Shown in pieces: positions 1 through 43,899 of a stretch of DNA of 64,000 bases. The DNA lies in contig JANCRA010000126.1 of assembly GCA_024362935.1 (NCBI GenBank), positions 620,001 to 684,000 of the forward strand, in the 5' to 3' direction. This stretch comes from Setophaga petechia. Its lineage: Eukaryota > Chordata > Aves > Passeriformes > Parulidae. The translations under genes and the position numbers were made by a program. The notes beneath the pieces were generated by a model, which saw only the letters and a program-made list of their open reading frames with translations, did not search any database and was not told the origin of the DNA. Every line of letters starts with the position of its first letter. The stretch's first letter is position 1.

Positions 1-215
1 GAATAATAACAAAGGTCTGTCTCTTGGCAGAGAGCAAGAGCAGCCCTGCCATGAGTGGTCAGTAAATCCAAACATCCACAGGGGACCAATCCCAGATCCA
101 CCTGTTGCATTCCACAGCAGCAGATAACCATTGTTTACATTTGTTACTGAGCTTCTTCTCAGCTCCAGCAGGAAAAATCCTAAGCAAGGATTTTTCACAA
201 AAGGTGTCTGCGACA
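1..215 (-). mobile_element. Partial endogenous-retrovirus solo LTR, cut by window start
   Basis: The segment matches the LTR at 31692-32065 over most of its length. Shared blocks include aataacaaaggt, cacctgttgcattccacagc, agcagataa and tgtttacattt. On the minus strand it would begin TGTCGCAGACA. The outer end is beyond the window, so a target duplication cannot be checked. No internal retroviral sequence follows; CR1-like sequence resumes directly at 216. Confidence 0.75.
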
Positions 216-306
216 GGAAGGGACCTTGGAGCCCGTCCCACCCCACAAAGGGACACTTGCCACTATCCCAGGCAGCTCCAAGCCCCTCCAGCCTGGTCCT
301 GGTGCT
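216..306 (+). mobile_element. CR1 LINE 3' fragment
   Basis: The segment carries the CR1 landmarks ggaagggacctt and ccactatcccaggcagctcc, followed by ccagcctggtcctgg. It directly abuts the LTR, so the retrovirus probably inserted into this older CR1 piece. Confidence 0.5.
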
Positions 307-517
307 CCATGGAAGCTGGTGTGAACTGTGGGCCCTTCCCAGGGGAGGAACTCTGAGCACCAGGCTGGAGGCTCAGTTTGGATCTTCCTCTTGTCTCTGG
401 GAGCTGCTGAAACCCCAGCACAGGAGCGTGGTGTCCCTGTGATAGCGGAGCCCTGAAAATGTTAAAGATAGAACTCTAAAATGCCAGGCTTTGTGTTTTC
501 TCAGATCACTGCACCTG

Positions 518-844
518 TGTAAGCAGTATGATAAATGATAGAATTGTTAGATGTGATGATTGTTTAGTAATTAAGTATAATTATTATATAACCATAAGAA
601 GAATCATGAGAAAGTATGTTGGAAATTTAACGGGGGCTATGTTTAGCTGAAATCTATGTATACAATAGAACAATGTAAGTTTAATAATTAACATGAAAGT
701 TATGTAAGGATAGAGTATAAAACACCTTCACCTCGAATGTATGGTGGGAATCAGATTTGGGTTGTAATACCCCAATTCCCAGAGCTCTTAATAAAAAGCA
801 CCACATATAATCACTCTATGATTATGTGTTTTTGAATGCTAACA
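518..844 (+). mobile_element. Solo LTR with target-site duplication
   Basis: The 327-bp AT-rich segment begins TGTAAGCA and ends TGCTAACA, an inverted pair with one mismatch in eight. It is flanked by cctg on both sides (514-517 and 845-848). It holds a promoter-like gtataaaaca about 210 bp in and a cttaataaaaag polyA signal near the 3' end, the order expected for an LTR in plus orientation. A 4-bp duplication suggests the ERV1 class, but this is inference. No internal viral genes are present. Confidence 0.8.
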
Positions 845-32871
<32,027 letters not shown>

Positions 32872-33422
32872 GGCAGCCCCGGGAGGAGGAGGAGGAGCAG
32901 GAGCTTCCAGAGCAGCGCAGTGGTGACCAAACGAGAATTCCTCAGTTCCCTTCTGTTCCTGGGGCGGTGTCCCTCCCCTCCCGGCCGTGGGCACGGTTGG
33001 CACAGCTGGCACGGTTGGTGGCACGGTTGGTGTCCCCTGCAGCCCCCAGGACGAGCTGCAGGTAGGGCTGCCAGCAGTGCCCCCACCTTGCTGCTGGCAG
33101 GTCCCTCACGCTGGCCCTGCTGGCCCCGCACAGCCCCACCTTCCCTCCTCTCGGTGCTTTGGGCTCTCCTGAGGGGTGGAACCATCCAGGCCTCAGGGCA
33201 GGAGCTGAGCTTCAGGACGGGCCCACCCCGGGGGATTTGGGCGTTCTGGGGTCTCTGGGCAGAGCAAGCACCGAGAGGAGAGGCCAAAGCAGAGCAGGGC
33301 AGGGCAGGCACAGCCCAGCAGCCAGGCCTGCAGGGATTCCTGGTGGCTGCAGCCACAGCTGCCTCTAACTTATTACAGGAAATATTGATCCGTGGCAGTG
33401 AGACCAGGAGTGAATCAATCAG

Positions 33423-33428
33423 AATAAA
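33423..33428 (+). terminator. Polyadenylation signal AATAAA, proximal (SMARCC1)
   Basis: A canonical hexamer lies 550 bp after the SMARCC1 stop. It could give a short 3' UTR form. No strong GT-rich element is obvious just after it. Confidence 0.4.
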
Positions 33429-34367
33429 ACCACTCAATGGCAGGAGTTCTCTTGCTCCAGTTTTTTACCTTTCCTTTGCCTTTGGAGGTGGTAGTTGGAC
33501 CTTCCCTGAGTAGTTTGGTGCAGTAGCCAACTGAGGAATAACCCCCCCCCATTTTTAGTCCCTCTTTTTGGAGCATATACTTTGTACTTTTTAAAATGAA
33601 GAAAAGAAACAAAAAAAAAAATTAAAGTAGGTAGCGAAGAAGTGCTAGAATTTGGGATTGGGTTGGGATGGCTGGGATGGGAATGGCAGAACTACCTCTG
33701 GAGGGCCAGGACAGCAGCTGAGACAGCTCCTGTCACCCCAGGGCAGCTGCAGGGCTGGGGAGGGGAGCAGCTGCAGCACATCTGGCACATCTGGGAGCGC
33801 TCCAGAGCTGCTGCTGCTGCACACCTCCAGCCTGCCAGAACTCGGGGGAAACTCCTGCAAAAAGTCATTTCTGCCCATGCTTTGGGTTCCCTGCCCTCTC
33901 CTGGCCCAGGAGCGTTTGGGGTTTCCCTGCTGAGGGTCTGGATGCTGCTCCTTGACCTCAGGGGTGGCTTTTGTCCAGGTTGGGCTGGAGAGAGGCTCCC
34001 AAAAACCTCTGGAACCTCCAGAACCGCTTCCAGCATTTAAAAATCCAGGCTTTGCCAGGTCTTCCAGCACAGGGGCCTTCCCATTCCCCTTCCCAAGGCT
34101 TCCTTCCCCTCCAGGCTCTTTGGGGTGAGCGTGGGATTTCTGGTGCAGCCCTTAGTCCAGTTTAGAGTAACCTCAGGTTGTTTTTAGTGTGAGCAGTTCC
34201 CAGGATCCAGGTGGAGATTATTTTTTACTGTGCTAGTGCTGATCCTGCCGAGGACCTGGGTCCTGGACTCTGTTTTGTTTCTGTATAAATAATCCCTGTG
34301 CCCACTTTTTCACCTGATCTCTGTATAGGGCCGGTTTGATTCCTGCAGCAGCCACCCAATTTTGTGA

Positions 34368-34373
34368 AATAAA
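34368..34373 (+). terminator. Polyadenylation signal AATAAA, distal (SMARCC1)
   Basis: A canonical hexamer in tgaaataaaagc is followed by an A run and then T/GT-rich sequence (ggtttttg, ggtgtgtggg). It is the likely main cleavage region, at about 34.39 kb. Confidence 0.6.
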
Positions 34374-34744
34374 AGCAAAAAAAAGCGGTTTTTGTACAAA
34401 GCCTGTGGAGTTTGTGAAGTCTCCTTTGCCTCTGGTGTGTGGGAGGAGCTGGGAATGGTTGCAGTGTGGGAATTGGGCTGTGCTGGGGCTGGGTGTGAAC
34501 TCCAGAGGAGCAAACACAAACCCTGAGCGTGGGGGAGGCACAGGGGAGCACAGACCCTCCCCACACTGGGGGTGTGCAGGGGGACAGGTCCTGTCAGGGT
34601 GCAGAGCTCAGGGGGTGGCTGCAGCCCCCAGCCCCACTGCCTCCCTGCTGTTGGGGTCCCACTGGGGCCAGGCTGGAAGGGCAGTGTGGGAACGGGGGTG
34701 GCAGGGTCAGGATGGACAGAGAGCAGAGATCCCTGCAGCCAGGG

Positions 34745-35012
34745 CTGGGACTTGGGGTTATTGCAAAGGGCCTGGGTGCAGGGCCCTGCTGGGATTTGGG
34801 GTTATTGCAAAGGGCCTGGGTGCAGGGGCCTTTTGGGATTTGGGGTTTATTGCAAAGGGCCTGGGTGCAGGGGCCTGCTGGGATTTGGGGTTTATTGCAA
34901 AGGGCCTGGGTGCAGGGGCCTTTTGGGATTTGGGGTTTATTGCAAAGGGCCTGGGTGCAGGGGCCTGCTGGGATTTGGGGTTTATTGCAAAGGGCCTGGG
35001 GGCAGGGCCCTG
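34745..35012 (+). repeat. 45-bp minisatellite, 6 copies
   Basis: ttgcaaagggcctgggtgca plus ggggcctgctgggatttggg repeats about every 45 bp (34761, 34805, 34850, 34895, 34940, 34985). The period equals 15 codons, so open frames are artefacts. Confidence 0.95.
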
Positions 35013-35159
35013 CTGGAGCTGCCAGGCACAGCTCAGAGCAGGCCCGAGAGAAGAGAGGGGGAGAACATGAGAGTAAAAGGGGTGAGAACGAAGAGTGTGG
35101 GAAGAAGTGGAAGATGCAGTGGAAAGAGCAAAGAGAAGAGAAGGGAAGGGAAGAAAAGT

Positions 35160-35545
35160 GGTTGAAGTTCCCATTACAATACAATAAATCTTCTTCTGTG
35201 TTGAATATTCTAATTCTCACTAACCAATCTAGTACAAGATACAAATCCTACAGCATTTACATACAGCTATAAGAATCACTACATTACCATACTGTGCTAT
35301 ATTTTAAACCCTAAAAACTCCTCTTTGGGCCCTTCTGCCAAGCTGGCAGGGTCTGCTCTGACCCTTGGAGCTGTCTGCAGGCAGAGGGTGTTGTTTTATC
35401 AAAAGGGGATCACCTTCAGCAGCCACACCATTGTTTTCCAGTTGTTCAGTAGCTAAGGTATCTCAAAGCTTGCTTTCATTTCAATCTCACTTATAGTTTC
35501 TGTATTCTCAAAATCTTTTGCCAGACAATCATATTGATAAGGCTT
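35160..35545. mobile_element. Possible LTR-derived interspersed repeat
   Basis: This AT-rich block (gttcccattacaatacaata, ctaattctcactaaccaatc, catttacatacagctataag, gcagagggtgttgttttatc) stands out from its GC-rich surroundings and resembles songbird LTR sequence. I could not define its ends or a target duplication. Confidence 0.35.
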
Positions 35546-36235
35546 TCCTGTTTCATCCTCCCCAACAGGCAGCTCTGATGTGCCAGGCTGGGCTGGGGCA
35601 GGCCCTGTCCCCCTGCTGTCCCCTGCAGCTGCTCTGCCAGGCTCAGTCCTGCCTCTCCTGCCCTTGCTGTGGTCCCAGGGGGCTCCTCAGGCTGCAGCAG
35701 GGCTGGTGGTGCTGATGAGGCTGAAAGCAGAGCCCAGCCTGGCTGGCATTGCTGCCATTGCCCTGCCATGCCCAGCGGGAGCCTGGCCTCAGCCCTGGCA
35801 CCTCCTCCACTCCAGGCACCCTGGAATGCCCTCAGCCCTTCATTCCCTGGGAGGGAAAGGCCCAGGGATGACAGGCTGTGTGCCTGGGCTCAGGACATGC
35901 CAGGAAAGGCACATTCCCAGCTGGAATTCTCCTTGGATAGGCTGGGGGGGTCTCCAGGGCTGGGGGCTCCTGCTGAGCATCCTCGAGGCTCCCTGGAGCT
36001 GCTCCTGCTCGGGACAGCAGGAAAGGGAGGGAGCTCTTGGATCTTTGCATCCCAGCAAGGCTTGTCCCAGCCATGCTCATTGTCCTGCTCTCATCCTGAA
36101 GATCATTCTCCTGAAGGGTGCACAGAAACTGGTAAATCATAAATGTCAGGGTGGGAAGTTTTCTTTTTACAGGCTTTAAATCTTCGTGGTCAGAGCAGCT
36201 GCTGAGGCTGGGCTGGGCAGAGCTGGAGTGAGGAG

Positions 36236-36925
36236 AGAAGGATGGATGGCTTTGGGGTCCCATGGATGGGTTTGGGATCCCATGGATGGGTTTGGGGTCC
36301 CATGGATGGGTTTGGGGTCCATTGGATGGGTTTGGGGTCCCATGGATGGGTTTGGGGTCCATTGGATGGGTTTGGGGTCCATTGGATGGGTTTGGGGTCC
36401 CATGGATGGCTTTGGGGTCCATTGAATGGGTTTGGGGTCCCATGGGTGGGTTTGGGGTCCATTGGATGGGTTTGGGATCCTATAGATGGGCTTTGGGGTC
36501 TCATGGATGGGCTTTGGGGTCCATTGGATGGGCTTTGGGATCCCATGGGTGGGCTTTGGAGTGCATTGGATGGGCTTTGGGATCCCATGGATGGGCTTTG
36601 GGGTCCATTGGATGGGGCTTGAGATCCCATGGATGGGCTTTGGGATCCTGTGGATGGGCTTTGGGGCCTCATGGGTGGGTTTTGGGGTCCACTGGATGGG
36701 TTTTGGATCCCATGGGTGGGCTTTGAGGTCCTGTGGATGGGCTTTGGGGTCCCATGGGTGGGTTTGGGATCCATTGGATGGGTTTGGAGTGCATTTGATG
36801 GGCTTTGGGGTCCCATGGATGGGTTTGGGATCCCATGGGTGGGCTTTGGGGTCCATTGGATGGGTTTGGGGTCCATTGGATGGCTTTGGAGTCCCATGGA
36901 TGGGCTTTGGGGTCCAGTTTGGGAA
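36236..36925 (+). repeat. 20-21 bp minisatellite, about 34 copies
   Basis: The unit tttggggtcccatggatggg begins at 20 bp; an extra c makes it 21 bp (ctttggggtcc) in the second half. Variants swap ccatgg for cattgg. The array gives 100-430 codon open frames on both strands with no coding meaning. Confidence 0.96.
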
Positions 36926-37169
36926 TGCTGGTGGCTGAGGGAATGGCCAGAGACCCCCCCTGGTGGCTGAGGGAATGGCCAGAGACCCCTGGGCTGATCC
37001 CAGCCTGGGCTGCAGGAAATGGGGATTCTGCCCCTCAGGTGGGACCCCAGAGCAGAGCTGCCCCTGCCCTGAGCCAGCAGCACAGGGAGCTGGAGCCAGG
37101 CTGGGAGAGCTGGGAATGTTCCCCTGGAGAGGAGAAGCTCCAGGGAGAGCTCAGAGCCCCTGGCAGGGC

Positions 37170-37465
37170 CTGGAGGGGCTCCAGGAGAGCTGGAGAGGGA
37201 CTGGGGACAAGGGATGGAGGGACAGGACACAGGGAGTGGCTCCCAGTGCCAGAGGGCAGGGATGGGTGGGAGATTGGGAATTGGGAATTCCTGGCTGGGA
37301 TGGAATTCCCAGAGCAGCTGTGGCTGCCCCTGGATCCCTGGCAGTGCCCAAGGCCAGGTTGGACATTGGGGTTTGGATGACCCTGGGACAGTGGGAGGTG
37401 CCCCTGCCATGGCAGGGGTGGCACTGGGTGGGCTCTGAGGTCCCTCCAATCCCACCCAATCCATG
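37170..37465 (-). mobile_element. CR1 LINE 3' fragment, minus strand
   Basis: Near-identical block order to the copy at 17040: ctggagagggactggggaca, ggacaggacacagggagtgg, attcctggctgggatggaat, ccctgccatggcaggggtgg. Homology extends to about 37115 on the left. Confidence 0.8.
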
Positions 37466-37843
37466 CTGGGGTTTTGGATCCCCACAGCTGGGCTGGGCAT
37501 GGGGTGGGGGCCAGGGCTGCTGCTGGAGCAGGGAGTGATTTGGGAGTGAATTTAGGGCTGTTCTCAGTTCCCTGCTGCAGGAACAGCGCTGGAGGGGGGT
37601 TAGGACAGAGCTCTGAGCTGGCTGAGTGTCTGCTCCCAAACCTCTGCTGGGGTCACTCGATCCCAGGTGTCCTCAGGACAAAGGGAATTACCTGCTCAGG
37701 GTGAGCTCCTCCCTGCTCCAGAGCATTCCCTGTCCCTCCTGCCCGTGAGCTGGGAGGGGTTTGAATCTTCACCCGTAATCGGATCCTGTGGGGACGGGAG
37801 AGGTGATCGGGATTGTTCTCTGCACCGCTGAGGAGCAGGGACA

Positions 37844-37879
37844 GGCACTGGCACTGGCACTGGCACTGGCACTGGCACG
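37844..37879 (+). repeat. (GGCACT)n hexanucleotide tract
   Basis: Six copies of ggcact. A related gggcagtgcca repeat (four copies) lies at about 38238-38273. Confidence 0.95.
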
Positions 37880-38942
37880 GCCGTTGTCCATCCCAAACCC
37901 ACCCCAAACCTCCCCCGTCCTGCCCCGGGTACCAGCTCCACCCCAGCCGCCTCAAATCTGCATTTTGATCCTTTTCTGGTCGATTTGAAGTCCAGAATGC
38001 ACCTTGGGGCTCGTGGATGGTTTGAGGTGGGTGAGTGCCCGCTGTGCCCTCGCTGCTGTTCCACCCCTGTGCCACAGGAAAGCTGCACAGGAGGGATTGC
38101 AGGGCCGGGAGCTCCTCTCCCCCCTCGGGTTTGACAGGAACCAGGGCAGGGCTGACCCCAGCGCCCACCCCGGGTAATCCCCAGACCCCGGCAGGAGGAG
38201 CAGCCCCAGACAGGGCTGATGGTGGCTCTGGGTGACCTGGGCAGTGCCAGGGCAGTGCCAGGGCAGTGCCAGGGCCATCCCTGCCCACCTCCCCAGCGGC
38301 ACTGTCCCCCTTTTCTGCACCAGCTCCCACCCAGCTGCCTGTGCTGGAAATTTCCCCTCCCCAGGAACCCCAGGATGCTGCTGGGACCACAGGGACCCTT
38401 CCAGCAGCCCTTGGGTGTCACCTGGACAAACTGAGGGCTCGTTATTGGGATTTTTTCCCCCAAATCTCTCATTTTCTGTCGTTTTAAGTTGCAGCCTGAT
38501 AAAAACAACCTGGTGTCCATCAGAGCCAGCAGCCTTCCAGGTTTGTTCCCAGAATTCCAGCCCTGGGATGGAGCTGGTGCTCCCCATGAGCCAGGACCAA
38601 GGATGCTCAGCCAGTTCCGTGTCCCTGAGCCCACAGAGAGCTGGAGCCACCTCCAGGCAGCGGGACCTGAGGGACATCTCCTCGCTGGGCTCTGCTCCAG
38701 CTGCTGCTGGGGAGCCTCCAGAGCCCCAGGATCCATTCCCTGAATCCCCAGGATGCTGTGGTGCCCTGGTCTGGAGCAGGCGCTGCCCTCCGAGGATGCC
38801 CCGGGTGCTCTCGGTGCCCTGCGGGTCCGGCTCTCTCTGCTGCTCCCTCCTGCACAGGTTAAACAGCCCTGGCAGGGACGGGCTCGTGTTCACCCTCCGG
38901 GCTCAGCCCAGCCCTCCCCGAGCCCTGCGCTCCGTCCCGGAG

Positions 38943-39112
38943 GAATCTGAGTCCCGAGCCCTGCCCTGAGTCCCGAGCCCTGCCCTGAGTCCCGAGCCCT
39001 GCCCTGAGGAGTCCCGAGCCCTGCTCTCCATCCCGGAGGAATCTGAGTCCCGGGCCCTGCCCTGAGTCCCGAGCCCTGCCCTGAGTCCCGAGCCCTGCTC
39101 TCCATCCCGGAG
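38943..39112 (+). repeat. Repeats of tgagtcccgagccctgccc
   Basis: About eight units of 18-20 bp with the variants tctccatcccggaggaa and cggaggaatctgagtcc. Confidence 0.9.
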
Positions 39113-39394
39113 GAAGTTTTGTCTCCCCTGCTCCTCCTGACCGTGTCAGAGCCGCCCTGGCTCAGCCGCGTTCATGAGAGCGAAGCCTCGGAGGTGGAAG
39201 CTGCTCTGAAGGGCCTTTGGTGCCCTCTTGGCAAAATCACGAGAACTAAAGCGGCTCCTCCAGGCGGGAGGAGGAAGGTGTGGGAGCGGTGCTGGCGCTC
39301 AGCGTGGCTGATCCTGCTCGGGGACAGTTTCATTTATCACCTGGGCACGCTGCACCTGCACAGACACAGCAGCTGGCACGGCTGGGATGTGGCC

Positions 39395-40330
39395 TTGGAT
39401 GTACAGCTCCATCCTGGGATGTACAGCTCCACCCTGGGATGTACAGCTCCATCCTGGGATGTACAGCTCCATCCTGGGATGTACAGCTCCATCCCTGGAT
39501 TCAGCTCCATGCTGGGATGTACAGCTCCATCCCTGGGATGTACAGCTCCATTCCTGGGATGCACAGCTCCATCCCTGGGATGCACAGCTCCATCCCTGGG
39601 ATGTACAGCCCCATGCTGGGATGTACAGCTCCATCCTTGGGATGTACAGCTCCATCCTGGGATGTACAGCTCCATCCCTGGGATGTACAGCTCCATCCTG
39701 GGATGTACAGCTCCATCCTGGGATGTACAGCTCCATGCTGGGATGTACAGCTCCATCCCTGGGATGCAGGGCTCTATCCCTGGGATGTACAGCTCCATCC
39801 ATGGGATGTGCAGCTCCATCCTGGGATGTACAGCTCCATGCTGGGATGTACAGCTCCATTCCTGGGATGCACAGCTCCATCCCTGGGATGTACAGCTCCA
39901 TCCTGGGATGTACAGCTCCATTCCTGGGATGCACAGCTCCATCCATGGGATGTACAGCTCCATCCCTGGGATGTACAGCTCCATGCTGGGATGTACAGCT
40001 CCATCCCTGGGATGTACAGCTCCATCCTGGGATGTACAGCTCCATCCTTGGGATGTACAGCTCCACCCTGGGATGTACAGCTCCATGCTGGGATGTACAG
40101 CTCCATCCCTGGGATGTACAGCTCCACCCTGGGATGTACAGCTCCATCCTTGGCATGTACAGCTCCATCCCTGGGATGCAGGGCTCCATCCTGGGATGTA
40201 CAGCTCCATCCCTGGATTCAGCTCCATCCTGGGATGTACAGCTCCATCCTGGGATGTACAGCTCCATCCCTGGGATGTACAGCTTCATTCCTGGATGCAG
40301 GGCTCCATCCCTGGATTCAGCTCCCTGCCA
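39395..40330 (+). repeat. 20-21 bp minisatellite, about 44 copies
   Basis: The unit is tgggatgtacagctccatcc with c/g/t variation before tggg. It is the longest array of the window (about 930 bp). It holds no stop in several frames on either strand and so mimics 300-420 codon genes; the residues are only YSSIPGM-type repeats. Confidence 0.97.
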
Positions 40331-40689
40331 GCTCCTCTCCCCAGATCTCAGCCTTGCTTTACTCAGGGTTCTCTTTGCAGCTCAGAGCTGTGACAGGTGA
40401 TTTTTAAACCTCTCTCCCCTTTTCCCTCTCAGCCCCAGGGGAATGTGGCTCGGGAGTGGCAGGGATTGCAGGATCCTGGGGCAGGTCCAGCAGAGCCAGA
40501 GGCTGCTCAGACCCCGGGACCCTGCCCATGGGCAGCTCAGGAAGGGTTTTTTGGGGAGATCCCGGCTCCAGCACCTCAGGACACGCAGAGTTGTGGATGT
40601 GTAGATTTCTGTGCCTCCAGCCTCCTTCCCCAAACTGCTCCATCCCAAACATCCCTGCTCCGGGCACTGTGAATTGGGGGATTTGGGAT

Positions 40690-40985
40690 GGGCCGGGTGT
40701 GGGATCAGCCTGGCAGTGCCCGATGGGGCAGGGGGAGCCTGAGCCTGAGCCTGGGTGTGGGATCAGCCTGGCAGTGCCCGATGGGGCAGGGGGAGCCTGA
40801 GCCTGTGCCTGGGTGTGGGATCAGCCTGGCAGTGCCCGATCGGGCAGGGGGAGCCTGAGCCTGTGCCTGGGTGTGGGATCAGCCTGGCAGTGCCCGATGG
40901 GGCAGGGGGAGTCTGTTCCTGTGCCTGGGTGTGAGATCAGCCTGGCTGTGCCCGATGGGGCAGGGGGAGTCTGTTCCTGTGCCTG
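40690..40985 (+). repeat. 58-bp tandem repeat, 5 copies
   Basis: gtgtgggatcagcctggcag plus tgcccgatggggcaggggga plus gcctgagcctg repeats exactly every 58 bp (40697, 40755, 40813, 40871, 40929). Confidence 0.96.
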
Positions 40986-41666
40986 TGCCTGCGGGAGGGG
41001 TCGGAGCTGCTGGCTGGGCCCGGGCGGGGCCGGAGCTCGACGCGGCAGCGGCTCCTGCAGGGATCGGTGTCACATCGGGAATCGTCACCTCGCAGCGCTG
41101 CCAGCCCCGATCAAGGACAAAGCCGTCCCCAAACCCCGCCTGGCTGAGCCGGGCTCAGCATCAGCACCCAGGGTGTCGTGAGGCAGGGAAGGGTTCGCGG
41201 GTCCGGGGTGCCCGAGCCGGGCCAGGAAACACCAAGCTCAGTCCTGGCTCTTTGTTCCAGTTCTTCATTTTCTTTGCACTTCTCCAATATTGTTAATGAA
41301 AGAAATACGGGTAAAAGGTGATTTGAGCCTGGGAAAGGCAGCCCAGGGAGAGGAGATGGGAGGAACAGAAGCTGGGGGGAAATACCATCCCTCACCCCGT
41401 TATCCCTTGGGTCTGGATGCCCCTGGGATCACCACGGGAGGCAGGAATGGGGCAACTCCTGCTGCTCAGCCGAGGCAGGGATCAGGGAGGGTCGGGATCC
41501 CAGCCCAGCCTGGGCCTCCCCCGGGCCTTGGTCTGTCTGTCCATCCCCACAGGATCCTGGATCACAATCCAGGCTGGCACCTGCAGCCAGTGGTGCCCCG
41601 AGGGAGGAGGGAGGGGTTGGTGTGGGGCTGCCCCCAACCCCTGGGACAGGGAGCTGGGATGGGCTG

Positions 41667-41733
41667 GGAAGGGATGGGATGGGATGGGATGGGATGGGAT
41701 GGGATGGGATGGGATGGGATGGGATGGGATGGG
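41667..41733 (+). repeat. (GGGAT)n pentanucleotide tract, about 13 copies
   Basis: A second perfect gggat tract, like the one at 30066, 11.6 kb away. It is a G-quadruplex candidate. Confidence 0.97.
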
Positions 41734-41864
41734 CTGAGGGATGGAGCTGAGGCTGCCCTGGGTGGGACTGAGCCAAGCTCTGGCAAAAACATGGGACAGG
41801 ACTGGGGAGCAAAGCCCCTCCCTTGGGCTTTTGGGGATCCCAGGTAGGGCAGGATCCACTGCCA

Positions 41865-42040
41865 GGGCTGAAGTGGGCAGGGAGGGGGTTTGGGATGAAA
41901 TCCTTGCCCAGATCCCTGCATGGACGGACAGGGCTCAGGGATTTGCTCTGGATGGGCAGGGAAGGGGGTTTGGGATGAGATCCCTGCCCAGATCCCTGCA
42001 CAGATGGACAGGGCTCAGGGATTTGCTCTGGAAGGGCCCC
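41865..42040 (+). repeat. Direct duplication, about 80 bp, two copies
   Basis: gggtttgggatgaaatcctt ... gatccctgca ... cagggctcagggatttgctc ... tggaagggc occurs twice with small changes. Confidence 0.85.
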
Positions 42041-42439
42041 ACATGGTGGCTGCAGTTCTGTCTTTAAAATCATCTTTAATATTCTGAGTGATTCCCCCAG
42101 GAAAACCCAGACTTGGCAGCAGCAGCTGGTTCTTCCCAAGTGAGGGAGTTGGTGCTGGATTTCTCCTTCAGGACCGAAGAGCCATCACTGTCCATCTGTC
42201 TGTCTGTCCTGTCTGTCTGTCTGTCTGTCCTGCCATCCCTCTCCCCACCCTCTGCTGCTGAGGAAGCCCAGCCCAGGGCAGGTTTGTAGCAATGTGGGGG
42301 GATCTGGCTCTGCCCCTGGGCTGGGCTGGGCTGGGCTGCTCCAGCTTTGGGCACGGGGCTGCAAAGGCTCAGCCCTGCTCTGCCCCGGGGCTGTGGGAAC
42401 AGGGAGGCTCTGGAATTGTCCCAGCTGGGTGTTCCTGCC

Positions 42440-42690
42440 CTGCACAGCACCCAGTGCCCCCCTGAGGAGGAACACAGCACCCAGTGCCCCCCAGTGCCCT
42501 CCTGAGCACAAACACAGCACCCAGAGCCCCCTGAGCAGGAATACAGCACCTAGAGCCCCCCAGTGCCCCCCTGAGCAGGATCACAGCACCCAGTGCCCCC
42601 CTGTGCCCCCCCGAGCAGGATCACAGCACCCAGTGCCCCCCTGTGCCCCCCCGAGCAGGAACACAGCACCCAGTGCCCCCCTGAGCTCTG
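42440..42690 (+). repeat. Repeats of acacagcacccagtgccccc
   Basis: About nine copies of 24-50 bp built from cctgagcaggaacacagcac and ccagtgcccccctg. Confidence 0.9.
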
Positions 42691-43225
42691 CCCCAGGTGG
42701 GATCAGACCCTCAGTGCTCCTGCCCCCCCTGGCTGATCCAGAGCCTTGGGAGCAGGGATGGGTACAGAGCTGTGGGGCTCTGGGAATGTCCCAGCCCTGT
42801 CCCCTGGGCAGCCTCGGGGTGCCAACACCCTCCTGTCCCCAGGAGCCCCCAGGTCCCTCCTCACGGGGCTCTGACCCTGGGGTGACATTGGTTGGAGCCC
42901 CCGGGATGTCGGGACCCTGAGGGGACCCTGAGGGTGGGAGGGGATCCCCCAGGAGGGGGAACAGCCCTGGATGAGGAGCCCCAGGGCTCTCAGGCACAGA
43001 GCCCTTGGAGGGGAGGAGCTGTGCTCCAGGACCCCTCCTGGCCTGTCCTGAGGAGCCTCCGGCCATGGAGGTGCCCAAGATGTGACCCTGGGTGGCTCCA
43101 GGCCTGGAACAGGGGTCCTGGGGTGTCCCTGCCAGCCCCACGAGCTTCCTGCCCCCAGGGGTTACTGTGGCTGCTGGAAACTTCCATGGGCTGGAAGGTT
43201 CCAGGGCTGCTGCCCTGCCCAGCCT

Positions 43226-43395
43226 CCATCCCAGCACAATCCCAGCACCATCCCAGCACCATCCCAGCACCATCCCCATCCCTGGATCCCATCCCAGCAC
43301 CATCCCCATCCCTGGATCCCATCCCCTCCATCCCAGCACCGTTCCCATCCCTGGATCCCATCCCAGCACCATCCCCATCCCCAGATCCCACCCAT
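43226..43395 (+). repeat. Repeats of catcccagcaccatccccat
   Basis: Units of 15 and 35 bp with ccctggatcccatcccagca. A second short array (ggcacccccagccc) follows at 43450-43535. Confidence 0.9.
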
Positions 43396-43899
43396 CTTCT
43401 CTCAGCCTCTTGCTGCCAGGCTGGGCCCTGGCACTGGGACCCCCCCAGCCCATGGCACCCCCAGCCCGTGGCACCCCCAGCCCATGGCACCCCCAGGCTG
43501 TGGTACCCCCAGCCCATGGCACCCCCAGCCCCTTCCCAGCCGCCAGGGCCGTGTCCGTCTGTCCGTCCGCACGGCCCCGGGGCCGGTCCCCTTGGAAACG
43601 CATCCAGAGGCGTTTGCCTGGGGAATGCAAAGCAGGTGCGGCCCCTTCAATCCCCTTTGAGAGCCGGGCACAGAGCGGGGCTTGTTCCCAGCAGGAGCCC
43701 GGCCAGGAGCCGCTGCTGGGGGAGAGGGGACCCCAGTCCCGGCCCAGCCCCCGGCCCGGCCCCACACACGGCCAGGGGGGCACCGGGGGTCCCATGTGGG
43801 AGTGGGGGGCACTGGAATGGGGTCCCTGGGAGCCCCTGGCACCGCCCCAGAGTCCTGCACTGGTGTGGGGTAAGGGAGGTCTGAGGGGTGACACCCGAG

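Larger units (their letters stand above)
32872..34392 (+). other. SMARCC1: SMARCC1 3' UTR (probable extent)
   Basis: The sequence after the stop changes from GC-rich to a mixed, largely non-repetitive composition typical of a 3' UTR. It carries two AATAAA signals, at 33423-33428 and 34368-34373. The second is followed by an A-rich run and GT-rich sequence and is the better candidate for the main end. The CR1 and tandem arrays that fill the neighbouring DNA are mostly absent here. The end point is inferred. Confidence 0.65.

Noticed and set aside
545..844. Alternative LTR start at TGTTAG (545)
   Set aside because: TGTTAG pairs with CTAACA, but only the start at 518 gives a matching 4-bp target duplication (cctg) together with the longer inverted pair.
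36176..37500. A 436-codon minus-strand frame and companions
   Set aside because: Translation of the tttggggtcc array continuing into a CR1 fragment. No intron, start context or domain.
39119..40407. Open frames of 296-424 codons on both strands
   Set aside because: They translate the 20-21 bp array (YSSIPGM, MELYIPG). Four or more overlapping frames of similar length in the same DNA are the signature of a repeat, not of genes.
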